A DNA stretch of 34,042 nt from Acidimicrobiaceae bacterium (GCA_003133545.1 PKYA01000067.1:17956-51997), one strand, 5' to 3'. Shown: positions 23,457 to 32,500, counted from the stretch's first letter. Program-made: numbers and translations. The notes: a model not told the origin generated them from the letters alone.

Positions 23457-23858
23457 ATGGGTGCGGTGGAGGACTACATCGAGTACTACGGCTCCCACCA
23501 ATGGGACCAGCTCAAGACCATCTTCGACGCCGGCGATTTCAAGCGGACCGGCCCCTACCTCGATGTGTTCACCGACGTGACCCAGTACGTGGACTTCCTC
23601 GAGGAGGTCGTCCCCACCATGGGGGCCGACTACGAGCTCCAGGTGGAGCGGATCGTCTATGCCCCCGGCGAGAAGGTGGCGTTCGCCCAGTTGATCGAGC
23701 ATCTCGAGCTGGACGGCGAGATGACCGACATCCCCGAGACCATCGTCTTCGACCTCAACGACGAGGGGCTGATCCGCCGGATGAGCCTCTACCTCAAGCA
23801 ACCCGGCGCCCTGGCTCCGGTGGGCGGCACGGACGCCATGGGCACCGTGGAGGGCTGA
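23457..23858 (+). CDS. SnoaL-like / NTF2-superfamily small protein
   Basis: This 133-residue protein has its ATG at 23457. Its alpha/beta pattern is that of the NTF2/SnoaL (ketosteroid-isomerase-like) cone fold: two N-terminal helices (VEDYIEYYGSHQWDQLKTIF), then FKRTGPYLDVFTDVTQYVDFLEEVVPTM, then four long strands ending DLNDEGLIRRMSLYL. Members act as isomerases, cyclases, epoxide hydrolases or non-catalytic binders of hydrophobic small molecules. Asp and Tyr residues in the pocket region could be catalytic, but no specific subfamily is clear. It lies 56 bases upstream of the D-aminoacylase-like gene and is probably co-transcribed with it. Confidence 0.75.
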   Translation: MGAVEDYIEYYGSHQWDQLKTIFDAGDFKRTGPYLDVFTDVTQYVDFLEEVVPTMGADYELQVERIVYAPGEKVAFAQLIEHLELDGEMTDIPETIVFDLNDEGLIRRMSLYLKQPGALAPVGGTDAMGTVEG

Positions 23859-23914
23859 GATGCCGACCAGGAGGGCCTCGCCAGGCGGCCCTGCCTCCTC
23901 CCGGAGGGCACACG

Positions 23915-25624
23915 GTGCTTGACCTGCTGCTCGAGGGCGGCACGGTGGTCGATGGCACCGGCGCAGAGGGGTTCCTGGGCGACGTCGGCGTACGCGACGG
24001 CCGGATCGTCGCCATAGGCACCGTTGACGAACCGGCCCGCCGCACGCTCAATGCGACCGGCCGTGTTGTCGCGCCGGGCTTCGTCGACCCCCACACCCAC
24101 TACGACGCGCAGATCCTCTGGGACGGGGGTGTCAGCCCCTCGCCGCTCCACGGTGTGACGACCATCGTCGGGGGCAATTGCGGCTTCACCATCGCCCCCG
24201 TGTCGCCGTCGACCACGGACTACATCATGCGGATGCTGGCCCGGGTCGAAGGGATGCCCGTCGCTACGCTCGAGGCTGCGCTGAATTTCCGCTGGAGCAC
24301 GTTCGGGCAATGGCTCGATGTGCTCGAGGGCGCGATCGCCGTCAACGCCGGGTTCCTCGTCGGCCACTCCACCATGCGCCGGCTGGTCATGGGTGAGTCA
24401 GCGGTGGGCACGGTGGCCACCGAGGAGCAGGTGGCGGAGATGATGGCGCTCGCCCATCAGAGCATGGACGCCGGGGCTCTCGGTTTCTCGACCTCGCGGG
24501 CGGGCTCGCATCGCGATCACCGTGGGGACCCGGTGCCGTCGCGCCACGCCAGCATCGAAGAGACGCTCGCCCTGGCCTCGACCGTGCGCGACCATGCGGG
24601 GACGATCATGGAGATCGTTCCCACGGCAGAGTTCTATTTCACCGACGACGACATCGCGCTGATGACCGACATGTCGCTGGCCGGGCGCCGCTCGGTCAAC
24701 TGGAACCTGCTCGGCGTGCTCGGGGGCGAGGAGAAGATCCGTAACAAGATGGCCTCGGCCGACCACGCCCAGGCGCGCGGCGCGCGGGTGATCCCGCTGA
24801 CCCTCCCTGACCCCCAAGCGATGCGCCTCTCCTTCGAGACGGGATTCGTCTACGACATGCTGCCGGGCTGGGGCGACGTGATGACGATGCCGCATGCCGA
24901 CCGGGTGCGGTCCCTGCGCGATCCGCAGGTGCGCCGGCAACTCGAGGACGGGAGCCGCGGCGGGCCCTGGTGGGCGGTGTGGGAGGACACCACCTTCTCC
25001 CAGACTTTCGCTCCCGCCAATGCCCGCTGGGAAGGGCGCACCGCGGGCGAGGTGGCGCAAGAGCGGGAGACCGGCGTGTTCGACGCGCTGTGCGACGTGA
25101 TCGTCGCCGACGACCTGCGGACCGGGCTCGTGCCGCTCTCCATCGACGACACCGACGAGAACTGGCGCCTGCGCAGCGAGTTGTGGAGGGATCCCCGGGT
25201 GGTGGTCGGCGGGTCCGATGCCGGGGCCCACCTCGACACGATCTGGACCTTCAACTGCATCTCCTCGTTGGTGGGCCCCTCGGTGCGCGACCGCGGCCTC
25301 ATCGCGCTGGAGGAGGCGGTCCGCCTGGTCACCGACGTGCCGGCCCGGATGTACGGGCTCATCGACCGGGGACGCCTGGAGGTGGGCTGGCACGCCGACA
25401 TCGTGGTCTTCGACCCCCGCACATTGGCGCCCGAGCCGGTGCGCGCCGTGGACGACCTCCCCTCAGGTGGCTGGCGGTTGACCGGCGGCGCCCGCGGGAT
25501 GGATCACGTGTTCGTCAACGGCGTCGAGATCGTGTCCCACGGCGAGTACACGGGTGCGCGGCCGGGCACCGTCCTGCGTTCGGGTCGCTCCACGCGCACG
25601 GTGCCGATCCCCGCCGACGCGTGA
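23915..25624 (+). CDS. N-acyl-D-amino-acid deacylase-like amidohydrolase
   Basis: This 569-residue protein starts at GTG 23915 after CGGAGGG. GFVDPHTHYDAQ puts the metal-binding His-x-His at 60/62. GGNCGF has Cys89 in the place of the cysteine ligand of D-aminoacylases. GGSDAGAHLD gives Asp435. ADIVVFDPRTL near the end is the return beta-sandwich. In D-aminoacylases a later His usually follows the SHAS-type segment. Here RHASIEETL is followed by IMEIVPTAEF and NWNLLGVLG, so the second metal site looks altered. The family cleaves acyl groups from D-amino acids or related amides. The true substrate in this cluster may be another amide, and it is some 70 residues longer than typical D-aminoacylases. 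Confidence 0.85.
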   Translation: MLDLLLEGGTVVDGTGAEGFLGDVGVRDGRIVAIGTVDEPARRTLNATGRVVAPGFVDPHTHYDAQILWDGGVSPSPLHGVTTIVGGNCGFTIAPVSPSTTDYIMRMLARVEGMPVATLEAALNFRWSTFGQWLDVLEGAIAVNAGFLVGHSTMRRLVMGESAVGTVATEEQVAEMMALAHQSMDAGALGFSTSRAGSHRDHRGDPVPSRHASIEETLALASTVRDHAGTIMEIVPTAEFYFTDDDIALMTDMSLAGRRSVNWNLLGVLGGEEKIRNKMASADHAQARGARVIPLTLPDPQAMRLSFETGFVYDMLPGWGDVMTMPHADRVRSLRDPQVRRQLEDGSRGGPWWAVWEDTTFSQTFAPANARWEGRTAGEVAQERETGVFDALCDVIVADDLRTGLVPLSIDDTDENWRLRSELWRDPRVVVGGSDAGAHLDTIWTFNCISSLVGPSVRDRGLIALEEAVRLVTDVPARMYGLIDRGRLEVGWHADIVVFDPRTLAPEPVRAVDDLPSGGWRLTGGARGMDHVFVNGVEIVSHGEYTGARPGTVLRSGRSTRTVPIPADA

Positions 25625-25630
25625 GCGCCG

Positions 25631-25654
25631 AGTCGCCGCGTCCGTAAGGCGGCT
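25631..25654. terminator. Possible bidirectional terminator between convergent genes
   Basis: The 51-base gap between convergent genes contains AGTCGCC (25631-25637) and GGCGGCT (25648-25654), which can pair over seven positions with one G-T pair around a 10-base loop. There is no run of T on either side, so an intrinsic terminator is only tentative. Confidence 0.3.
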
Positions 25655-25675
25655 TGTGACCCGGAGTCGGTCTCG

Positions 25676-26458
25676 CTAACGCGATACTTGTGTCGCGGGT
25701 GTCCCGCAACGGGCGCAGTTGTTCGCACCCTCGAGCGGAGTACCGCACTGCATACAGAAGATGGCGGGCCGCTCCCTGGAGCCGCAGTGGTGGATCGCCT
25801 GGGCGTTGACGGCTCGCTCCTTGCCGCACCAACTGCAGTAAATGACACCGTCCTCATTCTTGGGTTGGAACGCTGGATCTGGGGCGACGTTGCGGTGAGC
25901 CATCGCTGCCGCACCGGAGTTCGAAGCGGGCTCCGGAATCGGACCGCTCGGAACCGTCGCCGCAACTCCGACCGTCACCGGCTCAGCCCGTGAGTTCGTC
26001 ACCGAATTGCTGTCGGCCGAAACGAAAAGTCGGTCGTACTCTTTGTTGCGGAACCAGAGGTGGAATTCCGGCAGGTGGATATAGCTTCCCGATCGCTGAA
26101 TGGTCGAGTTGGCCAATACCGCGTGCGGCAGCACGGTTAGGATTTTTCTCGGGCGACCATTGAACTCGCTGCGAGCAAGGACAGCCATTCCCTCGTTCGT
26201 CATCGTTACCGAAGCCGGTCGGTCGATTGCTCCGAAGATGGCGACCAGGAGTACCACGCCTAGCACGCCAGGATAGATTATGAGCCCGAACACGACGAAG
26301 GACAGTGCAATCGCAACGCCAAGTATCATCACTATAAGCGCGGCTGTTCGCCGCGGATCCGGTCCGATGAGCCCGGTGCAGTATCCGTGGGCTTCTGTGC
26401 CGGCACCGAGCAGTTGCTCGGATCTCTGTCGCCCCTTCAATCGAGCTCTCTTGGTCAT
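25676..26458 (-). CDS. Membrane protein with C-terminal double zinc ribbon, unknown function
   Basis: This protein has 260 residues from the ATG at 26458, which overlaps the upstream TGA (ATGA); an ATG at 26464 adds two residues. Two adjacent hydrophobic segments (about 38-58 and 59-78) form a membrane hairpin. They are followed by a soluble part with strands (ASVTMTNEGMAVL, KILTVLPHAVLANSTI) that resembles PH-like domains found after such hairpins. The C-terminus carries Cys208, Cys211 (CSWC), Cys225, Cys235, Cys238 (CMQC) and Cys248, Cys251 (CARC), typical of bacterial zinc-ribbon tails. It is coupled to the secreted protein encoded upstream, so the two may form one envelope complex. No function is recognised. 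The base composition is AT-richer than in the catabolic block. Confidence 0.7.
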   Translation of the reverse strand: MTKRARLKGRQRSEQLLGAGTEAHGYCTGLIGPDPRRTAALIVMILGVAIALSFVVFGLIIYPGVLGVVLLVAIFGAIDRPASVTMTNEGMAVLARSEFNGRPRKILTVLPHAVLANSTIQRSGSYIHLPEFHLWFRNKEYDRLFVSADSNSVTNSRAEPVTVGVAATVPSGPIPEPASNSGAAAMAHRNVAPDPAFQPKNEDGVIYCSWCGKERAVNAQAIHHCGSRERPAIFCMQCGTPLEGANNCARCGTPATQVSR

Positions 26459-27351
26459 GGCCATTGGTCGGTGCTCATTTTCGTGCGCGCGTCGGTCGGG
26501 ATTGTTCCGGCCGGTGACCAGGGGGGCGTCGGGGGCGCTGGAAGTCCGACGAGGGGGAGCCCTCTGTAGGGGCCGCTTCGGGGCGGCACGCCGCGCAGGG
26601 CGATCGGGTACTTTCTCCTTCGCCCGATGACGAACATCGCAATGGTTGCGAGGAGGCCTCCACCCAGGATCGCGGTCCCCGACCAGTTCCATTGTGTTCC
26701 CGGTGTGCCGGCCGGAGAATCCGGGGCAATTGCAAACTGGCTGTTCGCCATGGCGATCGCGTCTGCACCGAACAGGTCACCAGACGATGAGGCGATGTCG
26801 ATCTCGAATGCGGTGTTCCCTTTTGCAAAGGCCACGACATACTCGGAGAGCGGTGTACCCGATGACGACGTCTGCACCGCAGCACCAGCTGCGCCAGGAA
26901 TACCCGGTACCGCCAATGGTGTCGCTCCGGCCTGCCTTTGTATCGCGCCATCCAAACCGTCTATAAACGAGCTCTCGAAGGGGGCGCTTTTGAACTGGAA
27001 GGCAAGAATGAGAACGACGTCTCCGTTCTTGGGCTGACGACTCCACGTGCGTACGTAGGCGGTCACGTCGCCGCTGGCCAGGCTCTGTCCCAGCGCGTTG
27101 GTTCCGTCGGCAGCGCTTCCCAGGACCAGACCAAGGTTGGACTGAGTGAGGGGACCGTTGTAGGGACCCGGTGCCGCGGCGACCAACCCCGGTTCGGGCT
27201 CCGCGAGAATGATCGATGAGAGACCGCCCGAGGCGCCGGCCCCTGGTGCAGCGAACAAGAGGCCGGGACTCGTCACCAACCCTACGACTGCCACCTTGCC
27301 GATGAGGCGCCACGCGACATGCGAACGACTCGGCACCGGAGTGGTCCTCAT
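26455..27351 (-). CDS. Secreted, C-terminally membrane-anchored protein of unknown function
   Basis: This protein has 298 residues from the ATG at 27351. Residues 1-40 look like a signal peptide: basic start, hydrophobic KVAVVGLVTSPGLLFAAP and Ala-rich end. An outside domain of about 185 residues has no cysteines and no family I recognise. A transmembrane helix follows at 224-243 (SGTAILGGGLLATIAMFVIG), then RRRK as a stop-transfer signal and a Pro-rich cytoplasmic tail. The frame is open upstream to 27618, but the signal peptide decides the start. The ribosome-binding site is weak (AAGAGG, rather far). The next gene overlaps by four bases. Confidence 0.7.
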   Translation of the reverse strand: MRTTPVPSRSHVAWRLIGKVAVVGLVTSPGLLFAAPGAGASGGLSSIILAEPEPGLVAAAPGPYNGPLTQSNLGLVLGSAADGTNALGQSLASGDVTAYVRTWSRQPKNGDVVLILAFQFKSAPFESSFIDGLDGAIQRQAGATPLAVPGIPGAAGAAVQTSSSGTPLSEYVVAFAKGNTAFEIDIASSSGDLFGADAIAMANSQFAIAPDSPAGTPGTQWNWSGTAILGGGLLATIAMFVIGRRRKYPIALRGVPPRSGPYRGLPLVGLPAPPTPPWSPAGTIPTDARTKMSTDQWP

Positions 27352-27756
27352 AGCTGGTTTGCCCGCCTCTTTTCGTTCGCTCAGCGAAGTCTTCCGCTGA
27401 GAACCCAACTCGAAGCGAATGGTTTCCCAACTCCCACCCAACTGGCGGATCGAAACGAACGCCTGCGCCCTCATTGGAGCGACGATGGCGAAATGCGTTG
27501 CAATACGCCGGGGAGTCGAGGAGCTTCTCCCACGGCTCTCGTAGGCTGGTGAGTAGGACGATGCCGCACGGGGCGGCTCTGATGGTGACCGGTTCGCGCA
27601 ACCCGTGTGCACGAGCACCTCGGTGTCAACGGGGGAGGGAGAGGAAGTCGACCTCGCGATTGAGCCTTGCGCTCCCGAAGACTCTTCGGCGAGGAGTAGA
27701 TGTCGTTCACCAGCGATCGACCGCGCATCGCGACCCCCTGGCGGTCGCCGGTTTCG
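27352..27756 (-). other. Gene-free stretch with a hairpin in the presumed leader
   Basis: These 405 bases separate the sedolisin gene from the next minus-strand gene. I see no convincing coding region: the open frames on either strand lack starts with ribosome-binding sites and known motifs. A perfect 7-base inverted repeat, CTCAGCG (27380-27386) and CGCTGAG (27395-27401), lies 29-50 bases before the ATG at 27351. It could be a leader hairpin or an operator. No T-run marks it as a terminator. Confidence 0.4.
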
Positions 27757-29094
27757 TCAGCTGCTTGCGTCGCGAGCGAGCAGAGGCACAAGCACCTCGG
27801 CGTTCGGGCTGCCCCAGCCGGTCACAGGATCCCACCCGGGACCTGCTTGGTAGCCGGTGATCGTCTCGGGGGGGAACTCGGCCGTGTTGTTGCCCACCGT
27901 GATGTCGTGGAAGGCCTGGTGGTAGGACGAGCTGCTGGCGATCTGGTAAATGGCCGGGTTGACGAAGCCGAGGTGGCGATTGGCGTACTGGTCGGCGAGC
28001 GCGATGATCCCGGCCCAGGTGGGCGCGCTGGCACTCGTGCCGCCGTGCCCGCTGATCGTGTAACCCCTGCTGGCATTGCTCGTGACGACCGGAAACCCGG
28101 TGTGGGTGTTGGCGTCGGCGGCGACGTCGGGGACGCCGCGCATTGCGCCAATGCCGTGGACACCGTTCTGGTAGGAGGGCCGGCCGAAGAGATGGCTGAA
28201 CCCCCCGCCCGACGCCTGAAAGAGGGAGCCCGGGTCGCCGTAGGGGAGGCCCCAGGCGGTCTCGCCGATCCAGGCGCCGGTCGTGTGGCTCGCGTCGAGT
28301 GTGGTGCCCCCGACGCTGAGAACGAGCGGGTCGGAGGCGACGAGGCCCACCTCCTTCATCGGGGTGGAGCTGGGACCGGTGCCGCCGAGGGCCGTGATGA
28401 GGGCGCACGGCTCGCCGGCCGCGCCGACGTCGCCGCTGGCCGCGACGACGGTGACGTCGTGGGCGTCGTCGTCCTCGAGCGCTGCGTTCAGCTCGTCGAG
28501 CTGGGCGCGGTCGACGCAGTGCTCCCCGCCGATCTGCCCGGCCGGGCTGAGGGAGATGATGCCGCCCTCCGAGGCGCCCAGCCGCAGGGCGGCGACCGAC
28601 GCGGCGACGGCGTTGTCCGCGTTGTTCAGGGAGGTTCCTTTGACCAAGAGGATGGTGAGCGCTGCGCCAGGTGCTACCGAGTGGACGATTTCGGCGTCCA
28701 AGACCTCCTCCCCAAAGGCGAACCAGGGGTGCGCGGGGTGGGGGATGGTGCTCACCACCTTGAGGCTCGGCGCCGGCAGGTGGAACAGGCGGTCGAAGGC
28801 GGCGAAGTCCTGGCGCAGATCGGTCACTCGTGGTGGGGAGAGCTGCGACTCGGCCAGCTCGGGCAGCACTACGGTCTCGCCCCGGCCGTCGATGCCGCGC
28901 GCAAGGAGCGGCTGGACGCCGTAGGCGACCTCGAGCTGCGCCGGTGTGTAGCAGGTGGTCACCGACGTGCAGTCGGCGGTCCCGCCCGTGGGCTCTGCTT
29001 GTAATCCCCGCCCGGTAGCGGAGCCGGCTGGCGCGACGCTGCCGGCAGCGACGAGCATGGAGAGCGCCGCGGCACTGGCGACGAGGAGGCGCAT
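27757..29094 (-). CDS. Sedolisin (S53) serine-carboxyl peptidase, secreted, without prodomain
   Basis: This 445-residue protein starts at an ATG that opens a clear signal peptide (RLLVASAAALSMLVAAGSVAPAGSA). An upstream Arg-rich extension of the frame is unlikely to be used. The S53 tetrad is visible: Glu129 and Asp133 (GEEVLDAEIVHSVAPGA), Asp222 (SGDVGA) and Ser354 (GGTSASAPTWAG). GWDPVTGWGSPN near the end is the usual C-terminal calcium-binding region. Most sedolisins carry a ~150-200 residue N-terminal propeptide. Here the mature-type sequence CYTPAQLEVAYGV begins about 20 residues after the signal peptide, so there is no room for one. Sedolisins are extracellular acid proteases. It lies 121 bases downstream of the permease gene on the same strand. 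Confidence 0.9.
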   Translation of the reverse strand: MRLLVASAAALSMLVAAGSVAPAGSATGRGLQAEPTGGTADCTSVTTCYTPAQLEVAYGVQPLLARGIDGRGETVVLPELAESQLSPPRVTDLRQDFAAFDRLFHLPAPSLKVVSTIPHPAHPWFAFGEEVLDAEIVHSVAPGAALTILLVKGTSLNNADNAVAASVAALRLGASEGGIISLSPAGQIGGEHCVDRAQLDELNAALEDDDAHDVTVVAASGDVGAAGEPCALITALGGTGPSSTPMKEVGLVASDPLVLSVGGTTLDASHTTGAWIGETAWGLPYGDPGSLFQASGGGFSHLFGRPSYQNGVHGIGAMRGVPDVAADANTHTGFPVVTSNASRGYTISGHGGTSASAPTWAGIIALADQYANRHLGFVNPAIYQIASSSSYHQAFHDITVGNNTAEFPPETITGYQAGPGWDPVTGWGSPNAEVLVPLLARDASS

Positions 29095-29215
29095 TGGAGG
29101 AGTCAACAAGGCTCCGATCCAGCGCGGGCCGCGACGAAAAGCACTGCGGGCGCGAGCGCGAAATCGAGCACGCCGAGGCGGACGACAGATGACCAGGGGG
29201 ACGGGCGTCGACTTC

Positions 29216-31759
29216 TCACTCGATCGCCTGGTGTGCCATGGTCGACGGCTCACGGCCCGCGAAGAGCCAACCGACGATCGCCGCGAACGCCGGCATGCCG
29301 AGGAGGATGAGGAGGAGGTCCGCGACGGGAATGTTCCCGAGCGCCCCGATCCCCCCGTTCAGCGAGTTGCTCCGCAGCCAACCGAGCATGCCGATGTAAC
29401 CGCCCACCACCCCGAGTAGCGCACCGAGAAAGCCGAGCGCGCCGGCCGTCACCGACGTCAGCGTGCGACGCGTGAAACTGGACGCACCGGTCGCCGCGAG
29501 CGTGCGGAGATCGCTGGCGGTCTCGCTCCGGACGAGGCCGACCGACATCCCGAGCACACCGAGGGCGATGACGATCCCGAAGATGGTCGCCCAGTTGATG
29601 ACGGAGGACGAGGTCGGCTGGTCATTCTTCGCTTCGACCGAGAGCTGGGTAGTCGACGCCGTGAGCTCAGCACTGCTGATCTGGGAGGCGGTGAAAGGTT
29701 GCGATCCCTGGATCAGCCAGGGTCCCCCGTTCGTGGTCGCTTGGATGTGGAACTCGCTCATCGCGTGCTCTGTGATCACCGTGTTCGGCGCCGAGGTGCC
29801 CGTCGGGAGAGCTCCGACCTCCTGGATGACGGGATTGGGAAGACAACCCCCGGCGACCGTACAGGTCGGAGAAGGTCCGAACTTGCCACCCGATCCGTAG
29901 TTGAGGCCGAGACCAGAGACGCCCGAGAGACCAGGACGTGAGCTCAAGACGTCCGCGTTCGGGTCGATCTCGGAGGACGTGATGCCGAACGCCCGGAGCA
30001 ACTGCGGGGTCGCGACGTAGATCGCACCGTTCCAGCTGCGACCCCCCCCGGTGCTCTTCGCGACCATTCCCGCATTTGGCGACTCAAGCGGGATGAGCTG
30101 CGCGCCGAGCCCTTTGGCGATCTGTTTGGCGCTGGCTGCGAGCTGCGCGGAGGTTGCGGTCGCCACCGGAGGGTTCGTGACCGGAACAAGCTGACCCTTG
30201 GCGTTGCGCAGCAGAATCGGCTGGCCTTGCTGCGGTTGGTTGCCGTTGAGCCAGAGCTGATTCGAGGCGAGATTCGGACCCGCGTAGTCGAGGACGTTCC
30301 CATACCGGGACGCCGCGGCCAGTATCACGATCACCGCGACGAGGATCCCAAGGCTGATCGCCGCCAGCGCGGAACCTGAGCGTGCTCGGTAGCGGGCGAG
30401 GTCGCGCAGCGCGAGTCGAGGCGCAATTGGCGCGCGGCGACCGAGGCGCGCGGTCAACGACAGGAAGAAGGGCGCGAGCAGGATCAATCCTGGGATGAGG
30501 AGGACGATCCCGAACGCCAGCTCGGGCCCGCCACCGCCACCGCTCCCATTGTCCGTGCCACCGGAATAACCGAGCAACAAGAACGCGGCGACGAGGAAGA
30601 CGATGCCGGGGAGCGCGGAACGGTGGATCTGACGAGGCGGCGCCGGTCGGCCCGACAGCGCCTGGACGATCGGCACTTTGGTGATTGCCCGCGCCGGCCG
30701 GGACGCCGCGAAGTAGGCCGCGACGACTGCCAGCATCATCGCGGCGATCACCACGGTCCACGAGAGCGCAAGCACCCCGATGACGTGGTGCGAGCTCTGC
30801 TCAAGAGTCGGTCGGTAGGCGAGCCAGACGACGAGCCCGAGGACGAAGCCGAGGATGGCACCGACGACACCGACGACCGTTCCGTTGGCACTGATGACGA
30901 GACGGACGTGGCGGTCCGTCGCGCCGGTCGACTCGAGCGTCCCGATCGACCGCATGCGTCGCTGCGCGAGGACCGTGAAGCCGCCGATCGAGACGAGCGC
31001 GATCAGCAGCATGCCGAGGACGAGGGTGGCGAGCGAGATCGTCTCGGGGTTGATTGGATTCGACTGCGCGACCGAAGCGGGGGTCTGCACCTGATAGCCC
31101 TTGCCGAATGAGTTCAGCGGGACGCCCGGGGCGTCGAACAACGCCGTGACCGCCGTGGGATGTGCTACCTGCCCGGGTGCGACGAGTGCGAACTCGTCGA
31201 GGAGGCTCTGGGGGTTCTCCACGATGCCTACCAGTTGGCGCTCGACGCCGCCGACTCGCCAGGTGGCTCCCAACCTCAGGTGGAATGCCGTCGCGACGCC
31301 ACTCGTCACAGCGACCTGGTCGGCGCCCGACGGGAACCGCCCGGAGACGAGTGAGAGCATGGGACCACCGAAGGGTCCGTGCGGGTCTTGCGCACGGACC
31401 TGATAGGTGTTGATCGATCCCGGAATCGAGAGCGTCTCGCTCTCGATCAGCTCGACGCGGCCGAAGCGGTGCTCCAGGCTCGCGATGTCCGTGGCCGTGT
31501 GTGCGTTGTAAGTCGTGAAGGACGCGGAGTCTTGTGCCGTACCGAAGCCTGCGTTACTCGGCGACGGGTTGTTGGTCGCGACGGCCGAGCCGACGATCGT
31601 CGCCGCCACGGCGACGGTGATGAGGGCGAGGATCAGGAACTGCTGACGCCATTCCCGTCGAAAAAGGCGCCACGCCCAGCGGACGACGGCCCGACGGGCC
31701 GGTGTGCCGCCATCGGCGGGGCGGGAGTCAGCAAGCGGTGTGAGGACGGCAGTGGTCAT
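29216..31759 (-). CDS. ABC transporter permease, FtsX/MacB-like
   Basis: This 847-residue protein has its ATG at 31759, preceded by AAGGAG six bases away. The layout is that of long FtsX-type permeases: one N-terminal helix (about 41-62), a large outside domain with MacB-like strands (LSLVSGRFPSGADQVAVTS), a three-helix FtsX block (about 245-355), further helices (about 385-495), a second outside domain with a Cys pair (CTVAGGC), and three C-terminal helices ending before GREPSTM. GTLESTGATDRHVRLVI and RTLAATGASSFTRRTL are the conserved cytoplasmic loops of the two FtsX repeats. With the upstream ATPase it probably handles lipids, peptides or proteins in the membrane rather than nutrient import. 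The cargo is unknown. Confidence 0.88.
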   Translation of the reverse strand: MTTAVLTPLADSRPADGGTPARRAVVRWAWRLFRREWRQQFLILALITVAVAATIVGSAVATNNPSPSNAGFGTAQDSASFTTYNAHTATDIASLEHRFGRVELIESETLSIPGSINTYQVRAQDPHGPFGGPMLSLVSGRFPSGADQVAVTSGVATAFHLRLGATWRVGGVERQLVGIVENPQSLLDEFALVAPGQVAHPTAVTALFDAPGVPLNSFGKGYQVQTPASVAQSNPINPETISLATLVLGMLLIALVSIGGFTVLAQRRMRSIGTLESTGATDRHVRLVISANGTVVGVVGAILGFVLGLVVWLAYRPTLEQSSHHVIGVLALSWTVVIAAMMLAVVAAYFAASRPARAITKVPIVQALSGRPAPPRQIHRSALPGIVFLVAAFLLLGYSGGTDNGSGGGGGPELAFGIVLLIPGLILLAPFFLSLTARLGRRAPIAPRLALRDLARYRARSGSALAAISLGILVAVIVILAAASRYGNVLDYAGPNLASNQLWLNGNQPQQGQPILLRNAKGQLVPVTNPPVATATSAQLAASAKQIAKGLGAQLIPLESPNAGMVAKSTGGGRSWNGAIYVATPQLLRAFGITSSEIDPNADVLSSRPGLSGVSGLGLNYGSGGKFGPSPTCTVAGGCLPNPVIQEVGALPTGTSAPNTVITEHAMSEFHIQATTNGGPWLIQGSQPFTASQISSAELTASTTQLSVEAKNDQPTSSSVINWATIFGIVIALGVLGMSVGLVRSETASDLRTLAATGASSFTRRTLTSVTAGALGFLGALLGVVGGYIGMLGWLRSNSLNGGIGALGNIPVADLLLILLGMPAFAAIVGWLFAGREPSTMAHQAIE

Positions 31760-31780
31760 CGAGGCTCCTTCGGTGTGGCG

Positions 31781-32500
31781 TCACGCGCGGGGGGTGGCGA
31801 GGGACGAATCGGAAGGGTCGGGAGCGACGTGGTCGACGGATCGCCCGTCACGGAGGAAGAGCACCCGGTCGGCCCACGAGGCCAGGTGCGCATCGTGGGT
31901 CACCACGACCGCGGCGACGCCGCGCTTGCAGGCCTCGAGGATCATCCGCATCACGGCCTCGCTGTTGGTCGAGTCGAGCGCACCCGATGGCTCGTCGGCG
32001 AGAAGGAGACGGCGCTCACCGACCACGGAGCGAGCGATGGCCACACGCTGGCGCTCGCCGCCGGAGAGCTGATCGGGGTAGTGCTCGGCTCTGTCGGCGA
32101 GCCCGAGCTGCTCGAGCGCCGCGAGTCCCGCCAGATGCGCTTTGCGTGCTGAGACGCCGTCAAGCTCGAGAGGCAGGGAAACATTCTCCGCGGCGGTGAG
32201 GCCGGGGAGGAGGTTGAAATCCTGGAACACATAGCCGATTGTCCGCCGACGAAGGCGCGCCTTGTCATTGCTGGACATCGAGGAAAGCGAAGCGCCTGCG
32301 ATTTGCACCTCGCCACTCGTCGGCGCCTCGAGGCTGCCGGCGATCGTGAGGAGCGTCGACTTCCCGGAACCGCTCGGTCCCATTACGGCGACGAGGTGAC
32401 CCTCGTCGACCGAGAGGTTGACCTCGTCGAGTGCACGCACCGCATTCGCGCCCTCGCCGTAGGACTTGGAGATGTCGCGGAGTTCGAGGACGCGGCTCAT
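31781..32500 (-). CDS. ABC transporter ATP-binding protein, LolD/MacB-like
   Basis: This 239-residue protein has Walker A GPSGSGKST, Q-loop FQDFNLLPGLTAAENV, signature LSGGERQRVAIARS, Walker B LLLADEPSGALD and switch His in VVTHD. All are typical of ATPases that partner FtsX-type permeases. Its ATG overlaps the TGA of the PadR gene (ATGA, 32500-32497). The permease follows after 21 bases. It would drive the permease encoded downstream. As all three genes are coupled, PadR probably controls them. Confidence 0.92.
   Translation of the reverse strand: MSRVLELRDISKSYGEGANAVRALDEVNLSVDEGHLVAVMGPSGSGKSTLLTIAGSLEAPTSGEVQIAGASLSSMSSNDKARLRRRTIGYVFQDFNLLPGLTAAENVSLPLELDGVSARKAHLAGLAALEQLGLADRAEHYPDQLSGGERQRVAIARSVVGERRLLLADEPSGALDSTNSEAVMRMILEACKRGVAAVVVTHDAHLASWADRVLFLRDGRSVDHVAPDPSDSSLATPRA

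Noticed and set aside
29095-29253. Upstream extension of the sedolisin frame (53 codons)
   Set aside because: It is Arg-rich and low in complexity, would bury the signal peptide, and does not resemble an S53 prodomain.
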